Shown here: in pieces, positions 42,124 through 50,980 of the stretch | How the letters are laid out: every line of letters starts with the position of its first letter | Position numbering within the stretch: the stretch's first letter is position 1 | Assembly: GCF_048820975.1 (NCBI RefSeq) | Contig: NZ_JBMEUF010000001.1 | Coordinates: forward strand, 2,542,001-2,606,000 | Reading direction: 5' to 3' | DNA: 64,000 nt | From: Glaciecola sp048820975 | GTDB lineage: Bacteria; Pseudomonadota; Gammaproteobacteria; Enterobacterales; Alteromonadaceae | Notes under the pieces: model-generated | The model's input: only the letters and a program-made list of their open reading frames with translations | Databases searched by the model: none | What the model was told of the DNA's origin: nothing | Made by a program: the position numbers and the translations under genes

Positions 42124-43512
42124 ATGACATTGCGCTCTGATTCAGCCCCTCTTTCGTTTAAAGAAAAGCTTGGTTATGGACTAGGCGATATGGCGTCTAA
42201 TTTTTATCTAGGCTTTTTCGGCTTATTCCTACTTTACTATTACACCGATATATACGGCATAGCACCAGCAGCGGTTGGTTTAATGATGCTTATATCTAAA
42301 ATTGTTGATGCCGTGAGCGATCCCGGCATGGGCCTAATTGCTGATAGAACCGAGTCAAAGCGCGGTAAATACCGCCCCTATTTATTATGGGGAGCCGTTC
42401 CTTATGGCCTTCTTGGCTTTGCTATATTCTTTGGGCCAGACTTCGGCCCTACCGGTAAACTTATTTATGCTTATGTTACCTATATAGGGGTAATGCTAGC
42501 CTTTACACTTATGAATGTGCCCTATTCAGCGCTTCTTGCGGTTATTTCCCCTGTATCAGAAGAGCGCACTAAAGCTACTACCTATCGCTTTATTTGTGCA
42601 GGTTTGGGCGGAATGCTAGTGGCCGCATTTGCAACACCCTTAAAAAACATACTCGGTGGTGGTGATGACGTACTAGGGTTTAGGCTCACCATGGCCATTT
42701 TCGCGGTATTATCAATTGCGCTTTTTTGGATAACTTACGCCACTACCAAAGAGCGTATTAAGCTTACGCCGCACAAATCTTCAGTGAAAAAAGATTTAGG
42801 CGTTCTATTTAAGAACGCATCTTGGGTGTTCTTAGCTATTTCTTGTATTCTTATTGTTGTGGGCCTAATTTCCAGATTTGGCTCAATTATTTTTTACGTT
42901 AAATACTACATGCAAGACAACGGCGAAACAGTATTTTTCATTTTTGATCGCGTAGCGTTAATAATGTCGGTGGGGCTTTTCGGACAAGTAGTAGGCGCAA
43001 TATTTGCCACCAAAATAGCTAAGTTTTTTAACAAGCATAGCGCTGTGTTAGTAATGAGCTTAGTGCACAGTTTGTTCTTAGTATTAAGCTTTTTCACATC
43101 ACCTAATGATTACTGGCTTAGCTTTACCTATCACTTTCTAGGCATGATCACATTTGGTGTATCTATTACGCTGTTGTTCGCCATGTTCACTGACTGCGCC
43201 GAATACGGTGAATGGTTACATGGCAGCCGCTCTTCTGGCTTAACCGTTTCAGCATCTATGTTTGCCCTGAAATTTGGCTCAGCCATGGGCGGGGCATTAC
43301 CCGGTTTTATACTAGGTGGCGTGGGTTTTGTTGCCAACGAAATACAAACAGAAACTTCCATTATGGGTATACGAGTTATGTCTACCCTTATGCCCGCCGC
43401 TTTGTTTGCAGTAGGTGGCGCAGTGCTCTTCTTCTACAAAATTAATAGGGAATTGCTCGCAAAAATAGAGCACGAATTAATAGTTCGTAGAGCAAACACT
43501 ATTACTGAATAA
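42124..43512 (+). CDS. GPH-family sugar:cation symporter (MelB-like MFS)
   Basis: 462 aa with 12 membrane segments. The GPH signature is present: KLGYGLGDMASNFYLGFFGL in TM1 and DPGMGLIADRTESKRGKYRPYLLWG after TM3. Relatives import glycosides (melibiose, maltose, xylosides) with Na+ or H+. It is 19 nt upstream of the alpha-glucosidase gene in an operon, suggesting uptake of an alpha-glucoside. AGGA precedes the ATG. Confidence 0.92.
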   Translation: MTLRSDSAPLSFKEKLGYGLGDMASNFYLGFFGLFLLYYYTDIYGIAPAAVGLMMLISKIVDAVSDPGMGLIADRTESKRGKYRPYLLWGAVPYGLLGFAIFFGPDFGPTGKLIYAYVTYIGVMLAFTLMNVPYSALLAVISPVSEERTKATTYRFICAGLGGMLVAAFATPLKNILGGGDDVLGFRLTMAIFAVLSIALFWITYATTKERIKLTPHKSSVKKDLGVLFKNASWVFLAISCILIVVGLISRFGSIIFYVKYYMQDNGETVFFIFDRVALIMSVGLFGQVVGAIFATKIAKFFNKHSAVLVMSLVHSLFLVLSFFTSPNDYWLSFTYHFLGMITFGVSITLLFAMFTDCAEYGEWLHGSRSSGLTVSASMFALKFGSAMGGALPGFILGGVGFVANEIQTETSIMGIRVMSTLMPAALFAVGGAVLFFYKINRELLAKIEHELIVRRANTITE

Positions 43513-43531
43513 TCATATTTTAGGAACTGTC

Positions 43532-45214
43532 ATGACTGACTCTAACAAATTATCTTGCACGCCTACTTGGTGGAAAGAGCAAATTATTTATCAAATTTAT
43601 CCGCGCAGTTTTAAAGACAGCAACGGTAGCGGCGTAGGCGACTTAAAAGGCGTAATTGACAAACTAGATTACATTAAAAGTTTGGGGGTTAATTCGGTAT
43701 GGTTAAATCCAATTTACGCATCTCCAAATGATGACAACGGTTACGACATTAGTGATTACCGTGCAATTATGCCTGAATTTGGCACCATGGTTGACTTTGA
43801 TGAGTTTATTAAAGGCTTGCATGAGCGTGGTATGAAATTTGTGATGGATTTGGTTGTGAATCACTCTAGTGACGAACACGAGTGGTTTAAGCAATCAAGA
43901 AGTTCGCGTGATAATCCTTACCGTGATTACTATCATTGGTGGCCTGCAGAAAAAGGGAAGCCACCTTACCGCTGGAGTTTCTTTGACGAAAAAGGCGAAG
44001 CATGGAAGTACGATGAGCAAACCGATGCCTACTACTTACATTACTTCTCAACTAAGCAACCTGACCTAAACTGGGAAAACCCAAAAGTACGCCAAGAAGT
44101 TTACGACATCATGAAGTTTTGGCTCGCCAAGGGAGTAGATGGATTCAGGTTAGATGCTTTTCAATTTGTATCAAAAGATCTTAGTTTCCCAGAGTTCCCT
44201 GTAGGCTATGAAAAAGACCTGGTTAATGTATTTAAATATCATGGCATGGGCCCGCATATTCACGAATACCTGCGTGAAATGAACAGTGAAGTGTTAAGTA
44301 AGTACGATACATTCGCTGTAAGTGAGGGTTGTGGTAGCGGCGTTGAAGATGCGCACCTTTTAGTAGATGAAGATCGTAAAGAACTGCAAATGGTTTACCA
44401 TTTTGAAATTGCTGACTTAGGCCGTGATGTAAACAATCGCCACACCCTTGCTGACTTTAAACGCATTCATTCACACTGGGATAAGTCTTTTGAAAAGAAA
44501 GGCTGGAATTCAATATTCTTAGCTAACCACGATTGCCCTAGAATGGTATCAAGATACGGTGATGATCGCCCTGAATTTAGAGAAGCCTCAGCTAAGTTAT
44601 TAAACACCTTCTTACTTTCTATGCGCGGTACATCTTACTGCTATTTTGGTGACGAATTAGGCATGACTAATTCACCGTTTAAAAGTATTGAAGAATACAA
44701 AGATATAGCAGCTATAAACGGATATAAAAAGGCCCAAGGCGAAGGCCAAGATATGGATGTGTATATGGCGAATTTGGCTGAGTTTTCGCGTGACCACAGC
44801 CGCACGCCCATGCATTGGGATGGCACTGAAAACGCTGGATTTTCAAGTGAAGCGCCTTGGATCCCTGTTCATGAAAACAAAGCCACCATTAATGTAAAAA
44901 CACAAGAATCTGACCCTACATCAGTGCTAAACCACTTCAGAAAAATGACGGCTTTGCGCAATGAAAATAAAACCTTGGTTTATGGGGAGTACACAGAGTT
45001 AGTGCCTGAGCATACTCAGCTTTATGTATATACACGTGAATGGGAAGGGCAATCAATGCTAGTGCTGCTTAACTTCTCTGATACAACAGCCAGCTTTGAA
45101 CTACCGAGTAATTTTGTTAGCGCTCAAGTGGCTATTAATAACTACGACAGTATGCAAACAGAGGGCGCTAACGTAAACCTTCAAGCGTATCAAGCAATTA
45201 TTCTGCGGGCTTAA
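43532..45214 (+). CDS. GH13 alpha-glucosidase
   Basis: 560 aa TIM-barrel enzyme without signal peptide, so cytoplasmic. GH13 regions: DLVVNHSSDEHEW (region I), GFRLDAF with the nucleophile Asp near residue 206, AVSEG with the acid Glu near 262, and FLANHDCPR with the third Asp. It resembles oligo-1,6-glucosidase/alpha-glucosidase types (WWKEQIIYQIYPRSFKDSNG start). The residue after NHD is Cys where Gln is common. It would split the sugar brought in by the upstream symporter. Confidence 0.92.
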   Translation: MTDSNKLSCTPTWWKEQIIYQIYPRSFKDSNGSGVGDLKGVIDKLDYIKSLGVNSVWLNPIYASPNDDNGYDISDYRAIMPEFGTMVDFDEFIKGLHERGMKFVMDLVVNHSSDEHEWFKQSRSSRDNPYRDYYHWWPAEKGKPPYRWSFFDEKGEAWKYDEQTDAYYLHYFSTKQPDLNWENPKVRQEVYDIMKFWLAKGVDGFRLDAFQFVSKDLSFPEFPVGYEKDLVNVFKYHGMGPHIHEYLREMNSEVLSKYDTFAVSEGCGSGVEDAHLLVDEDRKELQMVYHFEIADLGRDVNNRHTLADFKRIHSHWDKSFEKKGWNSIFLANHDCPRMVSRYGDDRPEFREASAKLLNTFLLSMRGTSYCYFGDELGMTNSPFKSIEEYKDIAAINGYKKAQGEGQDMDVYMANLAEFSRDHSRTPMHWDGTENAGFSSEAPWIPVHENKATINVKTQESDPTSVLNHFRKMTALRNENKTLVYGEYTELVPEHTQLYVYTREWEGQSMLVLLNFSDTTASFELPSNFVSAQVAINNYDSMQTEGANVNLQAYQAIILRA

Positions 45215-45223
45215 TCAAATTTT

Positions 45224-45247
45224 AAAAGCGTAGTTTCTACACTTTTA
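45224..45247 (+). terminator. Possible terminator of the symporter-glucosidase operon
   Basis: AAAAGCGTAG-TTT-CTACACTTTT, a stem with one mismatch followed by a short AT tract, 9 nt past the stop. Confidence 0.5.
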
Positions 45248-45374
45248 TATACCAGTAGTGTGTGTCTCGGTACTTAACGAAAAGGAAAGCGTTGGGTGCC
45301 GAATTTTACACTTATTCATGTGGCTGCTTTGGGGCAGATAGCGGACGGGTTGGACACATTTGATTTTCAAACAT

Positions 45375-45473
45375 CCTAGACCATTACCAAGAACACCCTC
45401 GGTCATTACCGCGAACATCTTACGTCATTTACGCGAACCTCTTAGGTCATTACCGCGAAGGCGGTAACCTCCT
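45375..45473. repeat. Four tandem 22-bp units ending in a REP-type palindrome
   Basis: Degenerate copies at 45375, 45397, 45419 and 45441, with unit consensus about CTNNGGTCATTACCGCGAAC. The last is complete and forms TTACCGC-GAAG-GCGGTAA, followed by CCTCCTAA. It shares the GTCATTNCCNCGAAGG design with 16393-16422. The rest of 45248-45606 has only a hairpin ATCACCGC-CTTT-GCGGTGAT (45571-45590). Confidence 0.75.
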
Positions 45474-45606
45474 AACCCCACCTGAAAACCCAACAAATCA
45501 TACTAATTCAGTCATACCAATATATGCTCAACGCCAAATTCTTATTTGACATTGAGGCGCATATTATGAGATCACCGCCTTTGCGGTGATAACGTGTATG
45601 ATATTT

Positions 45607-45678
45607 CTAGCGATGTGCAGCCAACGCTTTTAGGTGTTCCTGTTTATCGTCTGGTAATCGTATCGTTAACGTAGGTAT
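45607..45678 (-). pseudogene. Ribbon-helix-helix antitoxin remnant
   Basis: A short minus-strand frame reads PTLTIRLPDDKQEHLKALAAHR then TAG. This is the first third of small RHH antitoxins of the LTIRLPDDKHERLKALA type. The expected ATG is ATA here, and the rest of the protein is absent. It is a dead fragment, consistent with mobile or decayed toxin-antitoxin DNA nearby. Confidence 0.55.
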
Positions 45679-45757
45679 GTTATTGAAAGAGCGTTTCTTA
45701 CTTAATCGCAGCTGTAGGGTGCAGACAAGATCTGTTTTCTTATTTAAAGTTGTTACA

Positions 45758-45844
45758 ATGAAAACTTACATATTTTTGTATAACAATGATGGCTTTGAAC
45801 GAGGTGCAAAGATGGGAATTAATACCTTTAAGTGGCGGGACTAA
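45758..45844 (+). CDS. 28-aa ORF upstream of the WapI-like gene
   Basis: MKTYIFLYNNDGFERGAKM and a KWRD end. It stops 3 nt before the next ATG, so it could be a coupled leader peptide or the tail of a lost toxin gene. The frame is open further upstream without a start. Too short to classify. Confidence 0.35.
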   Translation: MKTYIFLYNNDGFERGAKMGINTFKWRD

Positions 45845-45847
45845 AAC

Positions 45848-46303
45848 ATGAAATTCAGTGGTCAGAGACACGAAGAACTAGAGTTTAAAATATTAGGTTA
45901 TGAACTTCCCGAAAATTTAGGACCATCATATGAAGCCAACTTTTTGTATATCGAATTAAATGTAAAAACCACTAGTGGCAACTGGCAAACAGACAACTGT
46001 GCACTTTCAACCACCGATGTTGAGCAAGTAATCGATTGGTTTCACAACTTAGCGCAAAATACAGTTGTAATACGAGACTTAAAATTTGTTGAGCAAGGAA
46101 TTTCATTTGAATATGTCAAAAACACTGATGGCCAAGTGCAATTTCGCATATTGCTACATGCCGAATGTATCCCAAAGAATATGGAAGGCTTTCAAACGTA
46201 CCCTATTAATTTCAAGCTGAATAAAAAAGAATTAGAAGTAATTCATGACAATCTACAAAAAGAACTAAATTCTTTCCCAACTCGTGGCTTTAAAAACCAG
46301 TAA
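45848..46303 (+). CDS. WapI-family immunity-like protein
   Basis: 151 aa beta-rich cytoplasmic protein. It opens with HEELEFKILGYELPENLG, then YEANFLYIELNVKTTSGNWQ and DNCALSTTDVEQVIDWF, matching proteins annotated as WapI family immunity, which protect against contact-dependent or polymorphic toxins. No toxin gene is in the window, so it is an orphan. GGGA lies upstream. A 55-codon ORF starts immediately at its stop. Confidence 0.7.
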   Translation: MKFSGQRHEELEFKILGYELPENLGPSYEANFLYIELNVKTTSGNWQTDNCALSTTDVEQVIDWFHNLAQNTVVIRDLKFVEQGISFEYVKNTDGQVQFRILLHAECIPKNMEGFQTYPINFKLNKKELEVIHDNLQKELNSFPTRGFKNQ

Positions 46304-46471
46304 ATGGCAATCGAGTCACCCAAACTATATTTAGAAAACCACCCCGGAGAAGAACATATTTATGAGGATTCCGACAACATTGTAGAAAATCATTTTGTAT
46401 TTTTACTGCATCGAGACATTGATAAAGATAGAGACAAATTCAAAAAATTTGATGATAGGCACACCTTATAA
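46304..46471 (+). CDS. Hypothetical 55-aa protein
   Basis: ATG directly follows the TAA of the WapI-like gene (TAAATGG), so it is translationally coupled. The product (SPKLYLENHPGEEHIYED, then ENHFVFLLHRDIDKDRD and a charged end) is acidic/basic mixed and not recognised. Coupling and composition favour a real gene, but a decayed fragment is possible. Confidence 0.5.
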   Translation: MAIESPKLYLENHPGEEHIYEDSDNIVENHFVFLLHRDIDKDRDKFKKFDDRHTL

Positions 46472-46514
46472 TTCGAGAAGACTAGCTGCCTGACATAAAA
46501 GTTCATGGAATAAA

Positions 46515-47249
46515 CTATACAATACCGCCATTAGCGCGCAGTACCTGCCCATTTACCCAATGACCTTCATCACTAGCGAGAAAAGCGACCACGTTAGCTA
46601 TATCCTGAGGCTGTCCTAGCCTCTCCATAGGGCTCATTGATGCAAGCTTATCAATAAATTCTTGCGATTTTCCATCTGTAAAAAGATCTGTTTCGGTAGG
46701 CCCGGGTGCCACACAGTTTACTGCGATGTTTTTACCTCTAAGCTCTTTTGACAAGATAGCCGACATTGTTTCTACCGCCGATTTACTTGCAGCATATACA
46801 CCGTAGCGCTCTAGTTTTAAACCTACCACGCTGGTAGACAAATTAATGATACTGCCGCCGTCATGAAGCGCATTTGCCCCTAAGCGCAGCATGTTAAATA
46901 CACCTTTTAGATTCACATCAAATTGTTTATTGAAATCTTCGTCGCTTGTTTCACTTAGCGTTGAGAGCGACATAACACCTGCGTTGTTAACTAGCACATC
47001 CACTCGGCCAAACTCATCAAGTGCTTTGTTAAATAAATCTTCGGCTTGCCCAGCGTTTGATACATCAGCCTTTACGGCTAGGGCATGACCACCTTTATAT
47101 TTTATTTGCTCAACCAGCGTATTAGCGGCCTCTGCACTGCTTGCGTAGTTAATTACAACGGCAAATTTATTCGCGGCTAATGTTTCAACAATGCTAGCGC
47201 CAATACCTTTAGCACCGCCGGTTATTAATGCGACTTTGGTATTTTTCAT
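46515..47249 (-). CDS. Short-chain dehydrogenase/reductase, FabG-like
   Basis: 244 aa. Rossmann motif ALITGGAKGIGASI at the N-terminus, NNAG in DVLVNNAGVMSL, catalytic Ser in INLSTSVVG, and YGVYAASKSA with the Tyr-x3-Lys pair; ends WVNGQVLRANGG. It reduces or oxidises a carbonyl with NAD(P)H. The substrate is not evident. The ATG at 47249 has GGGAAGG; the frame extends upstream to 47288 without a better site. Confidence 0.92.
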   Translation of the reverse strand: MKNTKVALITGGAKGIGASIVETLAANKFAVVINYASSAEAANTLVEQIKYKGGHALAVKADVSNAGQAEDLFNKALDEFGRVDVLVNNAGVMSLSTLSETSDEDFNKQFDVNLKGVFNMLRLGANALHDGGSIINLSTSVVGLKLERYGVYAASKSAVETMSAILSKELRGKNIAVNCVAPGPTETDLFTDGKSQEFIDKLASMSPMERLGQPQDIANVVAFLASDEGHWVNGQVLRANGGIV

Positions 47250-47316
47250 TACTTGCCTTCCCGTTTTTTTTAAGCGTATAGTTAACATTATTATGTTTTA
47301 TGCCTAATCAAGCTGC

Positions 47317-47583
47317 CTACCTAAGCTGGCTATCTTTACTGCCTCTTCTATTAAATAAGGCCTCAACTTTATTCTCTTTTTCCATAAGTACTTGGCACTT
47401 GATGCAAAGTTTAACGCCGGGTACAGCTATGCGTCTTCGCTCTGGAATAGCGGCATCACATTCTTCACAATATTCAGCACTTTCACCTTGATACATGCTG
47501 TTTTTTGCACGTGCAACAGCGTCTTCAACGCTTGCGTCTATTTGATCTTGTACGGCACCGTCTTTAGCCCAACCACCGGCCAT
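47317..47583 (-). CDS. DksA/TraR family C4 zinc-finger protein
   Basis: 88 aa with AGGWAKDGAVQDQIDASVEDAV at the N-terminus and a zinc finger YCEECDAAIPERRR ... LCIKCQ. It lacks the long coiled coil of DksA, like the short YbiI/TraR types that can bind RNA polymerase's secondary channel. The ATG at 47583 has a strong GGAGG; an upstream in-frame start is not needed. Upstream of the SDR gene on the same strand, 67 nt apart. Confidence 0.9.
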   Translation of the reverse strand: MAGGWAKDGAVQDQIDASVEDAVARAKNSMYQGESAEYCEECDAAIPERRRIAVPGVKLCIKCQVLMEKENKVEALFNRRGSKDSQLR

Positions 47584-47607
47584 GTTTCCTCCTTTAAGGC
47601 TTAACAT

Positions 47608-48075
47608 TCAAAATAAGTGTTAACTTTAGAAGCAAAGAAAGTGCCGAGAGTAAATATCTACAATTTTTACAATGACTTAGCAAAAAAAGCACCTCGAAGA
47701 AAGGCCTGTTTTTTAAAAATCGCTGTAAGCTTTACTAGTAGCAGTGAAATATTTGCACTCACGAAATAAGCTATCAATTCTAGCGAAGGTTAAATATATT
47801 TGGCTCAATAGCATTGAGCCATGGCTTTTAAATGCCGGTGTTTACCTCGTACTTTGTTATTTAATAACTATTTACTAGCAATGCACATATACCTTTTAAT
47901 TTTTGAAAATGACAGTATGCTAAGAAGGTTTTTAAGTTATATACAGTGCACAAAAAATTTGAGGCTGTTCGCTAAGTTCTCAAAAAATATATTATTGCCA
48001 ATAAGTTGGCAGTAATACTGCATGTGCTGGAGCATATTGTTCTTTACGAACATCCTTTTAAAAGGGAATGTGATA
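47608..48075. other. Intergenic region before the hybrid kinase
   Basis: No convincing gene. Contains a perfect hairpin GGCTCAAT-AGC-ATTGAGCC (47802-47820) between divergent genes, possibly an operator. A 64-codon plus-strand frame (47821-48015) has no coding character. Confidence 0.5.
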
Positions 48076-50808
48076 GTGAAACACTTAAGGTCTTTATCGT
48101 GGCCGTGGTACTTGGCTGCATTTGTTGCCTACTTTGCATGTGGCAATTTGTTGTCGAGCTTATCTCAGCAATCACAAATTGTGCCCATCTGGTTGCCGGC
48201 AGGCATTGCCCTTGTTGCCTGCTATATTTGGTGGTGGCGATTTTTCCCCGCGGTGTTTCTAGCCTCTTTCTTGTTTAACCTTAGCACCCACAATTTAGCA
48301 AACTTTACACAGCTACCTGCAAATGTTTTTTATGAAGCTGCGCTAATTGCAAGCGGGGCAACATTACAAGCAATTGTGGGAAGTTGGCTCCTAAAGTATT
48401 TTTTGGGCAATCCACTCACTTTATATTCAGAAAAACGGATTTTGGGCTTCATATTTATTGTTGGTGTATTGGTCAATCTTATTGCTGCCAATATAGGGGT
48501 GTTTGCCTTAAGTCAATATAGTGAAAGCTACAACCCCCAAAACTACTTAAATAATATGTTTACGTGGTGGATGGGAGATTCTTTAGGTGTATTAGTTGGC
48601 ACGCCACTTATACTGAGTTTAATTAAGTTTACCAGCAGTGACGCAAACGCTCAAAAAAGCAGAATGTTCATAATTGTGATTAGTTGTGTGTTGCTAGTGT
48701 CGGTATACCTTACTACTTTAATGTTTTCTAATTACAGTTATAAAAATGGTATTGAAATAGCAAAGAAAGAAGTACAGGTGATTAACAACGCCATTAACGG
48801 TGAAATTAGTAAAAATCAGTCTCAACTGCAAATGCTCGCTCGATTTCTACAAACCAATCCTTCCGCTACACGGCAAGCATTTGATGCATTTTCCAAAAAC
48901 ATTGTTACAAAGCAATCTTCTATTAATGCATTATCATGGAACCTAGTGCTTGAGCAGGAACAGGTAAATGAATTCGTTTTACAGTTACAAGATATTTACC
49001 AACGTCCTATTTCCCTTATTGGAAACCCTATTGAAGAAACCGACCCATTAGTTGTTATCAAATACATTTATCCAGTTCAAGGCAACGAAACCGCAATTGG
49101 ATTTAATGTAAACTCAAACCCACTAAGAAAAACAGCCTTGTTCAACATGCAAGCGCCTTTCAAGCTTATGGCTACTCCCGTTATAAACTTGGTTCAGGCT
49201 AGTACGCCTAAACCAGCATACTTACTATTTTCTTCGGTTTTCGAGCAACAGCAAAATGTAAGCAAATCACCAGAAATTATTGGCTATGCTACGGGTGTTT
49301 TCTTAATTGAGGAGATGCTACAGCAAGCGTTTCTTTCCGCTAATCCCGGTATTTTCACTTACGAACTGGTTGATAAAAATGCGGCTGAAGTGTTTGCTGG
49401 AAACACAGGAAAAACCACTATTTCGTTGCTGAATGAACCTGATTTATTCACTCTGTCATTTGATATAGCTGGCCAAATATGGCAAATGAATCTTGTGCCT
49501 AAAACGGCTTACCTTATCCATAATCAAAGTGACTTATTACTGTTATTGTATATTTTTCAAATCTTTTTTGTCGCGTTCTCCATGACGCTAGTTTTATTAA
49601 TGAACAGCCGCCAGTCAGTGCTTAATCATTTAGTGGGTGAGCGCACAAATGAACTAGTACTAGCAAACCAGGCTAAGAGCCAATTTTTAGCGAATATGAG
49701 CCATGAATTAAGAACGCCATTAAACGCAGTGATTGGATTTTCTCAGCTAGCTAATCGCTCAACCGACACTAACGAAATAAACAAGTACATAGGTAGAATT
49801 GGCAGCGCTTCAAAAACGCTACTGTCATTAATTAATGAAATCCTCGACTTTTCTAAAAGTGAGTCAGGGAAACTTGTGCTTGAAGAAAGACCTTTTAGTA
49901 TTCATGAACTGCTACAGCGCACCAATTCTTTGTTTGAGTCAACATCGCAATCTAAAGGTATAAATTGGAGCATTAAGCAAAACTTACCAGACCCTTTATG
50001 GTTGCTTGGCGATTCATTAAGGCTAGAGCAAATCATTAATAATTTGTGCAGTAATGCTTTAAAGTTTACCAAACAGGGTGAGGTCGAACTTGAAGTACAG
50101 TTAGTAAAAACGCCAGCTTCACTGAACCTTGAAAACGATGTTACCTTAAAAATAGCCGTAAAAGACTCTGGCATAGGGATGACACCGCATCAACAAGCTT
50201 CTTTATTTAGCGCCTTTTCGCAGGCAGATGCCTCTACAACAAGGGAGTACGGCGGCACGGGATTGGGCCTAGCAATATCTCAAAAACTTTGTAGCCTCAT
50301 GGGAAGTGAACTTAAAGTCAAAAGCACACCTGGTCAGGGCTCTGAGTTTTACTTTACGGTGATGTTAAAAGTGTGTACGGCGCTACCTGGCGAGAGTGAA
50401 GCGGTAAGTTCTTCGATTAACACCGCGCTGTTGTCAAAGAAAAAAATATTAGTAGCCGAAGATAACGAAATTAATCAAATTGTGATAACTGAAATGCTGA
50501 AGAGTTTAGGCGCAAACTTCGTTGTAGTTGAAAACGGCCAGTTGGCAATAGACGCTGTAAACAAACTCTCATTTGATATCATTTTAATGGATTGCCAAAT
50601 GCCCATAGTTGATGGATTTGAGGCAACCAAAATCATTCGACAAAAGAAAAGTATTTCTGAACTTCCCATTGTTGCCTTAACGGCTGACGTTATGCCAGAA
50701 AGTCGCGAACTGGCTGAAAAATTGGGCTTTACAGGGTACTTGAGCAAGCCAGTCACTATAGAAATTCTTATTGAGTGCCTTTTACAGCAGTTGAAAATTG
50801 AACAATAG
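48076..50808 (+). CDS. MASE1-CHASE hybrid sensor histidine kinase
   Basis: About 910 aa. Eight-helix MASE1 membrane domain (about 5-215, with SQQSQIVPIWLPAGIALVA), a periplasmic CHASE-like domain (about 230-490), one more helix, a HisKA site NMSHELRTP (His near 543), HATPase boxes IINNLCSNALKFT, VKDSGIGM and GTGLGLAIS, and a C-terminal REC domain (ILVAEDNEINQ, phospho-acceptor in LMDCQMPIVDGFE near 839, GYLSKPV). I chose GTG at 48076 because AAAAGGGA precedes it; an upstream ATG at 48022 lacks a ribosome site. The receiver fused in cis suggests a phosphorelay; no partner gene is adjacent. Confidence 0.9.
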   Translation: MKHLRSLSWPWYLAAFVAYFACGNLLSSLSQQSQIVPIWLPAGIALVACYIWWWRFFPAVFLASFLFNLSTHNLANFTQLPANVFYEAALIASGATLQAIVGSWLLKYFLGNPLTLYSEKRILGFIFIVGVLVNLIAANIGVFALSQYSESYNPQNYLNNMFTWWMGDSLGVLVGTPLILSLIKFTSSDANAQKSRMFIIVISCVLLVSVYLTTLMFSNYSYKNGIEIAKKEVQVINNAINGEISKNQSQLQMLARFLQTNPSATRQAFDAFSKNIVTKQSSINALSWNLVLEQEQVNEFVLQLQDIYQRPISLIGNPIEETDPLVVIKYIYPVQGNETAIGFNVNSNPLRKTALFNMQAPFKLMATPVINLVQASTPKPAYLLFSSVFEQQQNVSKSPEIIGYATGVFLIEEMLQQAFLSANPGIFTYELVDKNAAEVFAGNTGKTTISLLNEPDLFTLSFDIAGQIWQMNLVPKTAYLIHNQSDLLLLLYIFQIFFVAFSMTLVLLMNSRQSVLNHLVGERTNELVLANQAKSQFLANMSHELRTPLNAVIGFSQLANRSTDTNEINKYIGRIGSASKTLLSLINEILDFSKSESGKLVLEERPFSIHELLQRTNSLFESTSQSKGINWSIKQNLPDPLWLLGDSLRLEQIINNLCSNALKFTKQGEVELEVQLVKTPASLNLENDVTLKIAVKDSGIGMTPHQQASLFSAFSQADASTTREYGGTGLGLAISQKLCSLMGSELKVKSTPGQGSEFYFTVMLKVCTALPGESEAVSSSINTALLSKKKILVAEDNEINQIVITEMLKSLGANFVVVENGQLAIDAVNKLSFDIILMDCQMPIVDGFEATKIIRQKKSISELPIVALTADVMPESRELAEKLGFTGYLSKPVTIEILIECLLQQLKIEQ

Positions 50809-50980
50809 TTATTGTTAGTTACTTGCGTGGGAATTTTATCAGCCCCCTAGGCTGGAAGAATCAAGCGACGTTTACCTTAACCCGTAATACGTTGTTACAT
50901 CTTAGTTATTAGCATTCGGGCAACAATTTGGTATAAGTAGACCTTTTGTAAAGTGATTTAATATCAGGGAGTCATACCGA

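Noticed and set aside
47821..48015. 64-codon plus-strand frame before the hybrid kinase
   Set aside because: No ribosome site, mixed composition without a recognisable domain; treated as noncoding leader.
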